A program made the position numbers and the translations under genes. The notes under the pieces are model-generated. The model was not told the origin of the DNA. It saw nothing but the letters and a program-made list of their open reading frames with translations, and searched no databases. This document shows positions 1-8,565 of a stretch of 64,000 nt of DNA, one piece after another. Location of the stretch: the NCBI RefSeq assembly GCF_004297265.1, contig NZ_SCUT01000024.1:1-64000 (forward strand), in the 5' to 3' direction. Numbering within the stretch: position 1 is the first letter of the stretch; the number at the start of each line of letters is the position of its first letter. Origin of the DNA: Reyranella sp. Its GTDB lineage: Bacteria > Pseudomonadota > Alphaproteobacteria > Reyranellales > Reyranellaceae.

Positions 1-1
1 C

Positions 2-1042
<1,041 letters not shown>

Positions 1043-1046
1043 GCAC

Positions 1047-1460
1047 ATGGCCAAGGTCTCCTTCCGTCTGGTGATGCCCGAGCGCGAGCTGCTCGCGACC
1101 GAGGCCGACATGGTGGTCGTCCCGGGCAGCGAAGGCGACTTCGGCGTCCTGCCGGGCCACGCCCCGCTGGTCTCGACGGTTCGCCCCGGCGTCCTCGAGG
1201 TCTATCAGGGCAGCAAGGTCGAGCGGCGCTTCCTCGTGGCCGGCGGCTTCGCCGAGGTCACGCCGGAGCGCTGCACGGTGCTGGCCGACGAGGCGGTGCC
1301 CTTCGAACAGGTCACCGTTGCGGAGCTCGACGAGCGTGAGCGCTCGGCCCGCAACGACATTACAGACGCCGCAACGCCCGCCGAGAAGGCCGCCGCCGAG
1401 AAGAACCTGGGGATTGCCCAGGATCTGAAGCGCGCGCAGGCCTTCTACGCCAGCCGCTGA
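1047..1460 (+). CDS. atpC: ATP synthase F1 epsilon subunit
   Basis: 137-residue epsilon subunit of the F1 central stalk, which couples rotation and inhibits ATP hydrolysis. The N-terminal beta-sandwich is recognisable (FRLVMPERELLATEADMVVV, then GDFGVLPGHAPLVSTVRPG), followed by a short helical C-terminus ending AQAFYASR. Its ATG lies 4 bases after the atpD stop, so the two are co-transcribed, and it is the last gene of the operon. No strong terminator follows: only a 4-bp GCGC/GCGC stem with a T-run is seen near 1466-1485. Confidence 0.97.
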   Translation: MAKVSFRLVMPERELLATEADMVVVPGSEGDFGVLPGHAPLVSTVRPGVLEVYQGSKVERRFLVAGGFAEVTPERCTVLADEAVPFEQVTVAELDERERSARNDITDAATPAEKAAAEKNLGIAQDLKRAQAFYASR

Positions 1461-1570
1461 TTTCAGCGCCACTGCGCATTTTTCTGTCGAGAAGTGCACC
1501 GGTCTGCCATTGAAAGGCGGACCGGAGGTGGCTTTATTACGCTGGCAAGACAACGCGCCGGGGCACGTTC

Positions 1571-2389
1571 ATGGGTAACTGGACACTCGAGACGATCGCC
1601 TGGGATCGCTTCGATGCGTCGAAGGTGGATCCCGAGATCCTCCGCAACATCAAGGCAGCGGCTTTGGTGGAGCGGAACGGCGGCGACTATGGAATCTATC
1701 TCGGCCGCGTCTTCGCCGACGACCCCGGGTTCATGAACGCCGTCGAGAACTGGGTGACCGAGGAGGTACAGCACGGAATGGCGCTCGGCCGCTGGGCCCA
1801 GCTTGCCGATCCGTCGTGGGATTTCGATGCCGCCTTCGAGCGGTTCCGGACCGGCTACCAGGTGCCGCTCCATGTCAGCGAATCGGTGCGCGGCAGCCAG
1901 GCCGGCGAGATGATCGCCCGCTGCATCGTCGAGACCGGCACCAGCTCCTACTACAGCGCCCTCAAGGACGCGACCGAGGAGCCGGTGCTGAAGCAGGTCT
2001 GCCAGAAGATCGCGGCCGACGAATTCCGTCACTACAAGCTCTTCTACGAGCACCTCAATCGCTGCCTGGAGCGCGACCGGCTGAACCGCTGGTCCCGCCT
2101 GCGCATCGGCTGGGGACGCCTGGCCGAGAGCGAGGACGACGAACTGGCCTACGCCTACTTCGCCGCCAATGAGCCGCCCGACGCCGTCTACGACCGCAAG
2201 CGCAATATGCAGGCCTATGCCAGGCGCGCCTATCCGCTGTATCGCCAGACGCATGTGCAGCGCGCCATGGCGATGGTGCTGAAGGCCGTCGGCCTGGAGC
2301 CGCAGGGCCGCCTCAACACCCTGATGACCCGTGCGGGACTGTGGTTCCTCCGCCGCAACGCCGCCAAGCTGGCGTCGCAGGGGGCTTGA
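1571..2389 (+). CDS. ferritin-like di-iron protein
   Basis: 272-residue, mostly helical cytoplasmic protein. It contains two carboxylate-histidine motifs, EEVQH (about residue 64) and DEFRH (about residue 155), the spacing expected for a ferritin-like or acyl-ACP-desaturase-like four-helix bundle binding two irons. No signal peptide or membrane helix is seen. It stands alone after the atp operon with a 110-base gap. The substrate is unknown; an oxidase/desaturase role is possible but is inference from the fold only. The gene ends just before a long inverted repeat. Confidence 0.8.
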   Translation: MGNWTLETIAWDRFDASKVDPEILRNIKAAALVERNGGDYGIYLGRVFADDPGFMNAVENWVTEEVQHGMALGRWAQLADPSWDFDAAFERFRTGYQVPLHVSESVRGSQAGEMIARCIVETGTSSYYSALKDATEEPVLKQVCQKIAADEFRHYKLFYEHLNRCLERDRLNRWSRLRIGWGRLAESEDDELAYAYFAANEPPDAVYDRKRNMQAYARRAYPLYRQTHVQRAMAMVLKAVGLEPQGRLNTLMTRAGLWFLRRNAAKLASQGA

Positions 2390-2395
2390 AGCGTC

Positions 2396-2479
2396 TCATT
2401 GGAGCGCGCCACTCCAGTGGAGCTCATACCTTTCTGACCGACGAAGCTTGAGCGCCACTGGAGTGGCGCGCTCCAATGA
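2396..2479. repeat. long inverted repeat, copy 1, between convergent genes
   Basis: Perfect 25-base arms at 2396-2420 and 2455-2479 (left arm begins TCATTGGAGCGCGCCACT) separated by 34 bases. The same arm sequence occurs at 49253-49322. It fills the gap between the ends of the ferritin-like gene and rppH and would form a very stable hairpin in RNA from either strand, so it can serve as a bidirectional 3' end. No T-run follows. Confidence 0.9.
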
Positions 2480-2491
2480 TCGGTCCTGCAC

Positions 2492-2965
2492 TCAGGAAAT
2501 CAGGTCGGCAAATTCCTCGAACACCGCGTCGTAGACGGCCTTCTTGAAGGGCACGATGAGGCCCGACAGTTCGGCCGGCGCGATCCAGCGCCAGGCGGCG
2601 AATTCCTGGTCGTGCGCGGCGATATCGATGTCGGCATCCGTGCCGGTGAAGGCCAGGGCGAACCATTTCTGTGCCTGGCCGCGCCAGCGGCCCTTCCAGT
2701 AGGCGGGGCGCCGGTCTTCCGGCACCTCGTAGGAAATCCAGCCGGCGCTCTCGCGCAGCAGCAGCGCCTTGGTCGTACCGACCTCCTCGTGCAGTTCGCG
2801 GCAGGCGGCCTCGACCGGCGTCTCGCCCTTGTCGATGCCGCCCTGGGGCATCTGCCAGGCATCGGGCTGGTTGATGCGGCAGCCGACGAAGACACGGCGG
2901 TCCGGAGCGATCAGCATCATGCCGACGTTCCGTCGATATTCCTCGGGTGCGATGGCGGTGGTCAT
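2492..2965 (-). CDS. rppH: RNA pyrophosphohydrolase, Nudix family
   Basis: 157-residue Nudix hydrolase, expected to remove pyrophosphate from the 5' end of triphosphorylated mRNA and so start decay. The N-terminus YRRNVGMMLI and the motif QMPQGGIDKGE are typical of RppH/NudH. The Nudix box is complete (GGIDKGETPVEAACRELHEE, then VG). The start at 2965 (MTTAIAPEEYRRNVG) was preferred over an upstream in-frame ATG at 3031 because that one lies inside the preceding gene and adds non-conserved sequence. It is the last gene of the ctpA / YibQ-like / rppH run, 8 bases after the preceding stop. Confidence 0.93.
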   Translation of the reverse strand: MTTAIAPEEYRRNVGMMLIAPDRRVFVGCRINQPDAWQMPQGGIDKGETPVEAACRELHEEVGTTKALLLRESAGWISYEVPEDRRPAYWKGRWRGQAQKWFALAFTGTDADIDIAAHDQEFAAWRWIAPAELSGLIVPFKKAVYDAVFEEFADLIS

Positions 2966-2973
2966 GGAACTCG

Positions 2974-4119
2974 TCAGGGGCGGAGCTGCGCCGGTTGGGC
3001 CCGCAAGCGGGTCATGCAGGCGTCGCGGCACTCGAAATGCCCGATGATCGGCACGAAGGACAAGGTCGTTTTTCCCTCTTGCCCCTTGTACCAGGCGGCA
3101 ATGGCGGTGATCGCCTCGTCATCCGGCTGCATCACGCCGAAGGCGTGGCGCGGTGCGCGGCCGGGCGCGGTCTCGCTTACCCAGTCGCCGAGCCGGTCGA
3201 GATTGCCGGCAACGCCGTCGCCCGCGAGCTTGTAGTCCAGCACGTCGGTGCTGCGGGCATATCCCACGCCCAGCTCCTCGCTCAGGCGCTGGATCGGCGT
3301 CGTTCCCGGAGTCGGATTGACCTCGATCAGCGCGAGGCCGCGCTCGGCGATTTCCATGACCAGCGGCCGCATCACGGTCTCCGATTGAGCCGCGCGCCCG
3401 GGCGGCGAGATCACGAGGCCGACATAGCCTTCGCCGCGCGCCAGGGTGGCGCGCAGCCGGCGCAGGTTCTCCGGTCCGTCGGCGGTGGCTTCGATCGGCC
3501 GGACACCCCGTTCGGCGACGGCGAGATCGTCCATGGGCAGCATCAGGTAGCTCTCGTGGCCGAAGGCGCGGGCCTGCGCCAGCCAGCGCGGCAGGTCGGG
3601 CGTGCCGGGCAGGAACGCGAGGCTGGCCTCGGGCGGGAGGTCCTCGATGGCACGACGCATCGCGGCCTCGTTGAGGCCGACATTGATCACGAGCAGGCCG
3701 AGGCGTGCCGGCGGTCCGGCCGGATCGAAGCGCCTCGCATGGGCGATCCACGGCATCCAGCCCGAGGGCGTCACGCGCGGCAGGCGAAGCCCGTCGGCGG
3801 TCGTCTCGGTCATCGCGGCGAGATCCTCGGCGGGGAGGCTGCGGAATCCCGACGGCTTTGGCGGGCGCCGCGGCAGCGGCAGCGACGGTATTTCAGCCGC
3901 CGGCAATGCGGTGGCGACCGCCTCCTCGGCAGCGGGCGGTGGCACCGAGGCCGCCACGGCGCTGTCGACGATCTGCGGACTCCTTCCGTCGAAGTCGCCA
4001 AAGGCCACGCCGGCAGAGGCCGCGATCAGCCCGATGACGAGAAGATAGGCCGCGACCAGACCTCTTGGTTCTGGTCGTGTCTTTGCGATTATCGCGACGC
4101 GCCGGCCGGGACTGGCCAT
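2974..4119 (-). CDS. divergent polysaccharide deacetylase family protein (YibQ-like)
   Basis: 381 residues. A single membrane anchor lies near residues 20-42 (LVAAYLLVIGLIAASAG), followed by a Pro/Ala-rich linker and a deacetylase-fold domain from about residue 138 (ARLGLLVINVGLNEAAMRRA), with LAFLPGT, YLMLPMD and GVMQPDDEAI as family landmarks. This family (DUF610) often sits next to ctpA and envC-type genes, and a role in the cell envelope is inferred from that. Catalytic activity is unproven. It lies 21 bases downstream of ctpA and directly upstream of rppH, so it is part of the same operon. Confidence 0.85.
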   Translation of the reverse strand: MASPGRRVAIIAKTRPEPRGLVAAYLLVIGLIAASAGVAFGDFDGRSPQIVDSAVAASVPPPAAEEAVATALPAAEIPSLPLPRRPPKPSGFRSLPAEDLAAMTETTADGLRLPRVTPSGWMPWIAHARRFDPAGPPARLGLLVINVGLNEAAMRRAIEDLPPEASLAFLPGTPDLPRWLAQARAFGHESYLMLPMDDLAVAERGVRPIEATADGPENLRRLRATLARGEGYVGLVISPPGRAAQSETVMRPLVMEIAERGLALIEVNPTPGTTPIQRLSEELGVGYARSTDVLDYKLAGDGVAGNLDRLGDWVSETAPGRAPRHAFGVMQPDDEAITAIAAWYKGQEGKTTLSFVPIIGHFECRDACMTRLRAQPAQLRP

Positions 4120-4140
4120 GGCGTCATCCTCGGAGGCCGG

Positions 4141-5538
4141 TCAGTTGGCCTTGCCGCTGTAGAGCGAGATGCCGCGGATCAGGTCGGCCGCACGCAAGAG
4201 CTGGTAGTCGGAGGCCTGCTCCTTCGGCGGCTCATCCGGGTCGCCGGACGGCGTAGTCTGGGGCGCCGCCTGCGGAGCGGTCTGGCCGGCCGCCTTGTCG
4301 TCGGTCTTGTCTGCCGGCTTGCCGGCTTCCGGCTTCGCGGCCGGCGGCGCCACCGGCTTGTCGTTCGGGTTGGTGATCGAGCGGCGCAGGTTCTCCTCGC
4401 GGAAGCTCGAGCGCTGCTGGATGTTCTCGATCTTCGCGGGTTCGACCTCGATGTCCGGCTTGATGCCTTCCTTCTGGATCGAACGGCCCGACGGCGTGAA
4501 GTAGAGCGCCGTGGTCAGTCGGATCGCGCCGCCGCCCGTGACCTGCATGATGGTCTGGACCGAGCCCTTGCCGAACGAGCGCGTGCCGAGAACGATCGCG
4601 CGGCGGTGATCCTGCAGTGCGCCGGCCACGATTTCGGAGGCCGAGGCCGAGCCGCCGTTCATCAGCACGACGATCGGCAGACCGTTGGCGACGTCGCCGG
4701 GCTTGGCGTTCCAGCGCTGGACGTCGTCGTTCTTGCGCGCCTTGACCGAGACGATCTCGCCCTTGTCGAGGAAGGCGTCCGACATCGCGATGGCCTGGTC
4801 GAGCAGGCCGCCCGGGTTGTTGCGCAGGTCGATGATGTAGCCCTTGAGCTTGTTGCCGGCCTCTTTCTTGAGCTTCTCGACGGCGTCGAGCACGCCGGGC
4901 GTGGTCTGCTCGGTGAAGGAGGTGACGCGGATATAGCCGATGTCGCCGCCCTCGAGGCGGAACTTGACCGGCTTCACCTTGATGGTCTCGCGGGTCAGCG
5001 AGACATCGAACGGGTCCTTGGTGCCGCGGCGGATCGAGACCTTGATCGGCGTGCCGACCTTGCCGCGCATCTTCTCGACGGCTTCCTGCAGGGTGAGGCC
5101 CTGCACCGGCTCGCCGTCCAGCGCGAAGATCAGGTCGCCCGGCTGAATGCCGGCCTTGGAGGCCGGCGTGTCGTCGATCGGGGACACGACCTTGATGACG
5201 CCATTGTCCATCGTGACCTCGATGCCGAGGCCGCCGAACTCACCCTTCGTCTGGACCTGCATGTCCTTGTAGGACTTGGGGTTCATGTAGCTCGAATGCG
5301 GATCGAGCGCGCTCAGCATGCCGTTGATGGCATTCTCGATGAGCTGCTTCTCCTCGACCGGCTCGACATAGTCGCGGCGGATACGCTCCAGCACGTCACC
5401 GAACAGGTTGAGCTGCTGGTAGAGCTCGCTCTTGTCGCCGCCGGCGGCCTTCGGGTCGGCCGCCTTGGTCTGCGCGAGGGCGGGAGCAGCCAGGAATGCC
5501 ACGGCCGTGGCGAGGGAGGCGAAGCGCAGAAAGGTCAT
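4141..5538 (-). CDS. ctpA: C-terminal processing peptidase, S41 family
   Basis: 465-residue periplasmic serine protease that cleaves C-terminal ends of envelope proteins. The Sec signal peptide is residues 1-22 (FASLATAVAFLAAPALAQ). A PDZ domain spans about 90-170 (GGLGIEV, IQPGDLIFALDGEPV) and the S41 core about 195-360. The catalytic dyad fits Ser299 in GGSASASE and Lys324 in RSFGKGSVQ. The tail from about 385 is Ala/Pro/Lys-rich and low in complexity. It heads a run with the YibQ-like protein and rppH, 130 bases after gpmI. No EnvC-like M23 gene is found beside it, although one is common there in related genomes. Confidence 0.95.
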   Translation of the reverse strand: MTFLRFASLATAVAFLAAPALAQTKAADPKAAGGDKSELYQQLNLFGDVLERIRRDYVEPVEEKQLIENAINGMLSALDPHSSYMNPKSYKDMQVQTKGEFGGLGIEVTMDNGVIKVVSPIDDTPASKAGIQPGDLIFALDGEPVQGLTLQEAVEKMRGKVGTPIKVSIRRGTKDPFDVSLTRETIKVKPVKFRLEGGDIGYIRVTSFTEQTTPGVLDAVEKLKKEAGNKLKGYIIDLRNNPGGLLDQAIAMSDAFLDKGEIVSVKARKNDDVQRWNAKPGDVANGLPIVVLMNGGSASASEIVAGALQDHRRAIVLGTRSFGKGSVQTIMQVTGGGAIRLTTALYFTPSGRSIQKEGIKPDIEVEPAKIENIQQRSSFREENLRRSITNPNDKPVAPPAAKPEAGKPADKTDDKAAGQTAPQAAPQTTPSGDPDEPPKEQASDYQLLRAADLIRGISLYSGKAN

Positions 5539-5668
5539 TTGGGTGCCTTCAGGAGGGAGTCGCCAGGGGCTTTGAGGGCCCGGCGATCCGGTGTTTCAGC
5601 GTGGGTTGGAAGATACAGGGGCGTCTTTGGCAGGATCAAGGCGCCGGGGGCCGGCGCCGCTTCACAAA

Positions 5669-7264
5669 TCAGGCAGAGGCTGCGGCCGCTGGGCGCGGGG
5701 CCGCCAGGACGGTCGGTCGGGAGGCGGCCGAGAGCATCGACGTGCCGGTCATTTCCGCAGGCTGCGGAACGCCCATCAGCGCCAGCATCGTGGGCGCTAC
5801 GTCGGCCAGCTTGCCGTCGGTCAGCGAATGGACCGAGGCGGGGGCATTGAACAACAGCGCGGGCACGCGGTTCAACGTGTGCTGGGTGTGCTTCTGATGC
5901 GACTGCTCATCGTACATCTGCTCGGCATTGCCGTGGTCGGCGGTGACGAACATGACGCCGCCGGCCGCCCGGATCGCCTGCATCAGCCGTCCGAGGCAGC
6001 CGTCGACGGCCTCGACCGCCTTGGTCGCCGCCGCGAGGTCGCCGGTATGGCCCACCATGTCGGTGTTGGCGTAGTTGACTACGATCAGGTCGAACTTGCC
6101 CGATCCGATCGCCTCGACGAGCTTGTCGGTCACTTCCGGTGCGCTCATCTCCGGCTTCAGATCGTAGGTCTTCACCTTGGGCGACGGCACGAGGATGCGC
6201 TCCTCGCCTTCGAACACGCGCTCCTCGCCGCCGTTGAAGAAGAACGTGACGTGCGCGTACTTCTCGGTCTCGGCGATGCGCAGCTGCTTCAGGCCGGCGC
6301 GCGATACCGTTTCGCCCAAGCCCATCTTGATGATCTCGGGCGGGAACAGCGTCTTCAGGAACGGGTTGAGCGCGGCGGAATATTCGACCATCCCGACCGT
6401 CGCGCCGAAGGTCACGACCCGGTTGCGGTTGAAACCGTCGAAGCGCGGATCGAGCAGCGCGGTCAGGATCTCGCGCGCGCGGTCGGAGCGGTAGTTGAAC
6501 ATCAGGAGGCCATCGCCGTCCGTCATGCCGGTGTAGCCGTCGATCACCGTCGGCAGGACGAACTCGTCGTCGAGGTTGGCGGCATAGGCTTTGTCGACGG
6601 CGTCCTTCGGTGTCGTCGCACGCTCGCCCCTGGCGTCGACCATCGCGTCATAGGCCAGCGTCACGCGCTCCCAGCGCTTGTCGCGGTCCATGGGGTAGAA
6701 GCGGCCGGCGACGGTGGCGAAGCGGATCGGCAGGCCAGGCTTCAGTCCCGCCTGGATATGGTCGAGGCATTCCAGCGCGCTGCGGGGCGGCATGTCCCGG
6801 CCGTCGAGGAACGCGTGGATCCAGACCGGCACGCCCTGGCCCGCGATCAGATTGGCCAGGAACACCAGATGGTCCTGGTGGGCATGCACGCCGCCCGGCG
6901 AGGCGAGCCCCATCAGGTGCAGCGAAGCGCCGCTCTGCTTCAGCCGGCCGATCGTCTCGGCGAGGATCGGGTTCTTCGCCAGCGAGCCGTCCTCGATGGC
7001 AGTGTCGATGCGCGGCAGGTCGGGCACGGCGACCCGGCCGGCGCCGAGGTTCATGTGGCCGACCTCGGAATTGCCCATCTGGCCCTTGGGAAGACCGACG
7101 AAGGTTTCGGAGGCGTCGATCAGCCCCTGCGGGCAGGTCGCGATCAGCCGGTCGTAGTTCGGCGTGCTTGCATCGAGGATCGCATTGTTCGACGGATCGG
7201 TGCGATGACCCCAGCCATCGAGGATGCAGAGCAGGACGGGGCGCGGTGCCTGGGCAGCCATCAC
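5669..7264 (-). CDS. gpmI: 2,3-bisphosphoglycerate-independent phosphoglycerate mutase
   Basis: 531-residue cytoplasmic glycolytic enzyme converting 3- to 2-phosphoglycerate using two metal ions. Alkaline-phosphatase-type motifs are clear: LCILDGWGHR at the N-terminus, the phosphoserine motif MGNSEVGHMNLGAGR, the substrate site HAFLDGRDMPPRS, and the C-terminal metal site VTADHGNAE. The length is normal. The ATG overlaps the stop of the upstream secreted-protein gene by 4 bases (ATGA), so the two are translated from one transcript. Confidence 0.97.
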   Translation of the reverse strand: MMAAQAPRPVLLCILDGWGHRTDPSNNAILDASTPNYDRLIATCPQGLIDASETFVGLPKGQMGNSEVGHMNLGAGRVAVPDLPRIDTAIEDGSLAKNPILAETIGRLKQSGASLHLMGLASPGGVHAHQDHLVFLANLIAGQGVPVWIHAFLDGRDMPPRSALECLDHIQAGLKPGLPIRFATVAGRFYPMDRDKRWERVTLAYDAMVDARGERATTPKDAVDKAYAANLDDEFVLPTVIDGYTGMTDGDGLLMFNYRSDRAREILTALLDPRFDGFNRNRVVTFGATVGMVEYSAALNPFLKTLFPPEIIKMGLGETVSRAGLKQLRIAETEKYAHVTFFFNGGEERVFEGEERILVPSPKVKTYDLKPEMSAPEVTDKLVEAIGSGKFDLIVVNYANTDMVGHTGDLAAATKAVEAVDGCLGRLMQAIRAAGGVMFVTADHGNAEQMYDEQSHQKHTQHTLNRVPALLFNAPASVHSLTDGKLADVAPTMLALMGVPQPAEMTGTSMLSAASRPTVLAAPRPAAAASA

Positions 7265-7860
7265 GAGGCCTTCCGGATCTGGGGCCGGGCGCGCTCGACG
7301 GCGTTGAACTTGTTGGGGCAGCTCAGCTCGCGCGGGTCGGTGTTGGGATTCTGGTCCGGCACCTCGATGGCGCAGAACACGAACTCGCCGCGCGGCTCAC
7401 CGTCGATGCTGACATCGTAGGTGTAGGTACCGGCCGGGTCGCCCGGAATGATGCACCAGGAGCGCTGCAGCACGCCGTCCTGCACTGTCTCGAGCATGCG
7501 GGTCGTGGCCTTGGTCTTGTCGGCGCTGACCTCGGTCTCGGGGCCGGCGATCACCTGCTCGGCCGGCTGCGAAGTCGTGAGGACCTCCTTCAGCGACACG
7601 ACCCGGTTGGGACCGCCGAGATACATGCGCCAGCCGAAGCAGGCGCGATGGAACAGGAGCGGGATGGCATTGGTCTCGTAGTGGCGCTGCTTGCCGTCTT
7701 CGCCGGTGATCGAGACATAGGGGATGCTGCGGACGGGCTTTGCGGCCGGCTTCTGGACAGGCGTCGTCGGGTTCGTCGACTGGGCCATGGCGGCGCTCGA
7801 AGCGGCTGCCAGGAGGAGGGCGGACGAAGTGGCCAGGAGCCACCGGGGGAATGGGTGCAT
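7261..7860 (-). CDS. secreted protein of unknown function
   Basis: 199 residues with a clear Sec signal peptide (LLATSSALLLAAASSAAMAQ, cleavage after about residue 27). The mature part has no recognised domain. It contains paired cysteines (RACFGWRMY, RSWCIIPGD, VFCAIEV, LSCPNKF) that could form disulfides in the periplasm. The stop overlaps the gpmI start by 4 bases, so it is co-transcribed with gpmI, but no functional link is known. It sits between rlmH and gpmI. Confidence 0.8.
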   Translation of the reverse strand: MHPFPRWLLATSSALLLAAASSAAMAQSTNPTTPVQKPAAKPVRSIPYVSITGEDGKQRHYETNAIPLLFHRACFGWRMYLGGPNRVVSLKEVLTTSQPAEQVIAGPETEVSADKTKATTRMLETVQDGVLQRSWCIIPGDPAGTYTYDVSIDGEPRGEFVFCAIEVPDQNPNTDPRELSCPNKFNAVERARPQIRKAS

Positions 7861-7910
7861 GGCGCCAATGTAGCCCCGGTTTTTCGTCAGAACAGAGGCA
7901 AAATCGCCTT

Positions 7911-8369
7911 TCAGGCCCTATGATAAGGATGGCCAGCGAGAAGTTGCTGGGCGCGATAGATCTGCTCGGCCAGCATCCCTCGGGCCAGCAGATGGGGCCA
8001 AGTCATGGCGCCAAATGACAGGATGAGCGTGGCTTTTTTCAGAATCGCCTCGGTGTGTCCGTCGGCGCCGCCGATCAGGAAGGCCACGTCGGACACGGAA
8101 CTGTCCCGCCAGCCGCCCAGGCGGGCGGCGAAGGCCTCGCTGTCGAGCACCTTGCCGCGGCGGTCCAGCATCACCAGCGTCGCTCCTGCCGGCGCCGCCT
8201 CGAGCAGCAATTCGCCCTCGCGCTGCATCAGCTGCGGCGCGGGCAGCTTCCGCTTCTCCTCGAGCTCGCGCAGCGCGAGCGGCCAGCGGATGCGGCCGGC
8301 ATAATGCTCGTAAAGGTCCCGCTCCGGCCCGCGCGAGGCGCGCCCGATGGCGGCGATGGTGATCTTCAA
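7911..8369 (-). CDS. rlmH: 23S rRNA (pseudouridine1915-N3)-methyltransferase
   Basis: 152-residue SPOUT-class methyltransferase that methylates pseudouridine 1915 in helix 69 of 23S rRNA. The deep trefoil-knot region is visible: LVMLDRRGKVLDSEAFA, VAFLIGGADGHTEAIL and the C-terminal LLAEQIYRAQQLLAGHPYH. The length is that of the family. It follows rsfS, its usual neighbour in alphaproteobacteria, but here the two are separated by a palindromic repeat at 8403-8514. Confidence 0.96.
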   Translation of the reverse strand: MKITIAAIGRASRGPERDLYEHYAGRIRWPLALRELEEKRKLPAPQLMQREGELLLEAAPAGATLVMLDRRGKVLDSEAFAARLGGWRDSSVSDVAFLIGGADGHTEAILKKATLILSFGAMTWPHLLARGMLAEQIYRAQQLLAGHPYHRA

Positions 8370-8402
8370 GCCGGAAGTTTTCCGCTTCGGGGCGGCCCTC
8401 TT

Positions 8403-8514
8403 CCCTCATCCTGAGGAGGCCGCGCAGCGGCCGTCTCGAAGGATGGGAGACAGGCGTGGTGCTCGTGCCCACCCTTCGAGACGCGGTCCTGCGGACCGCT
8501 CCTCAGGGTGAGGG
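8403..8514. repeat. imperfect palindromic repeat between rsfS and rlmH
   Basis: Two related arms, 8403-8447 and 8468-8514, face each other. The left arm reads CCCTCATCCTGAGGAG, then a GGCCGC..GCGGCC mini-hairpin, then TCTCGAAGGATGGG. The right arm is its approximate reverse complement (CCACCCTTCGAGACG, then CTCCTCAGGGTGAGGG). Each arm contains its own small palindrome. The layout resembles intergenic palindromic elements common in rhizobia and relatives. It lies in the 196-base gap between rsfS and rlmH and may affect transcript processing; that is inference. Confidence 0.8.
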
Positions 8515-8565
8515 CGTTTTCGGGAAGGCCGAAGTCGTTCGTTGCCGCTCGGAACGACTGCTGGC

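Noticed and set aside
1466..1485. Possible terminator after atpC (GCGC-CACT-GCGC then ATTTTT)
   Set aside because: Only four base pairs in the stem; too weak to call.
2947..5850. A 967-codon plus-strand open frame opposite rppH, the YibQ-like gene and ctpA
   Set aside because: Its residues are Arg/Gly/Ala/Val-rich without any motif, and the minus strand carries three well-supported genes. It is a high-GC antisense shadow.
5591..7420. A 609-codon plus-strand open frame opposite gpmI
   Set aside because: Antisense shadow of a strongly conserved enzyme; no independent conserved sequence.
7865..7910. Hairpin AGGC-GATTTT-GCCT between rlmH and the secreted-protein gene
   Set aside because: Four-base stem with the T-run in the loop; not a credible terminator.
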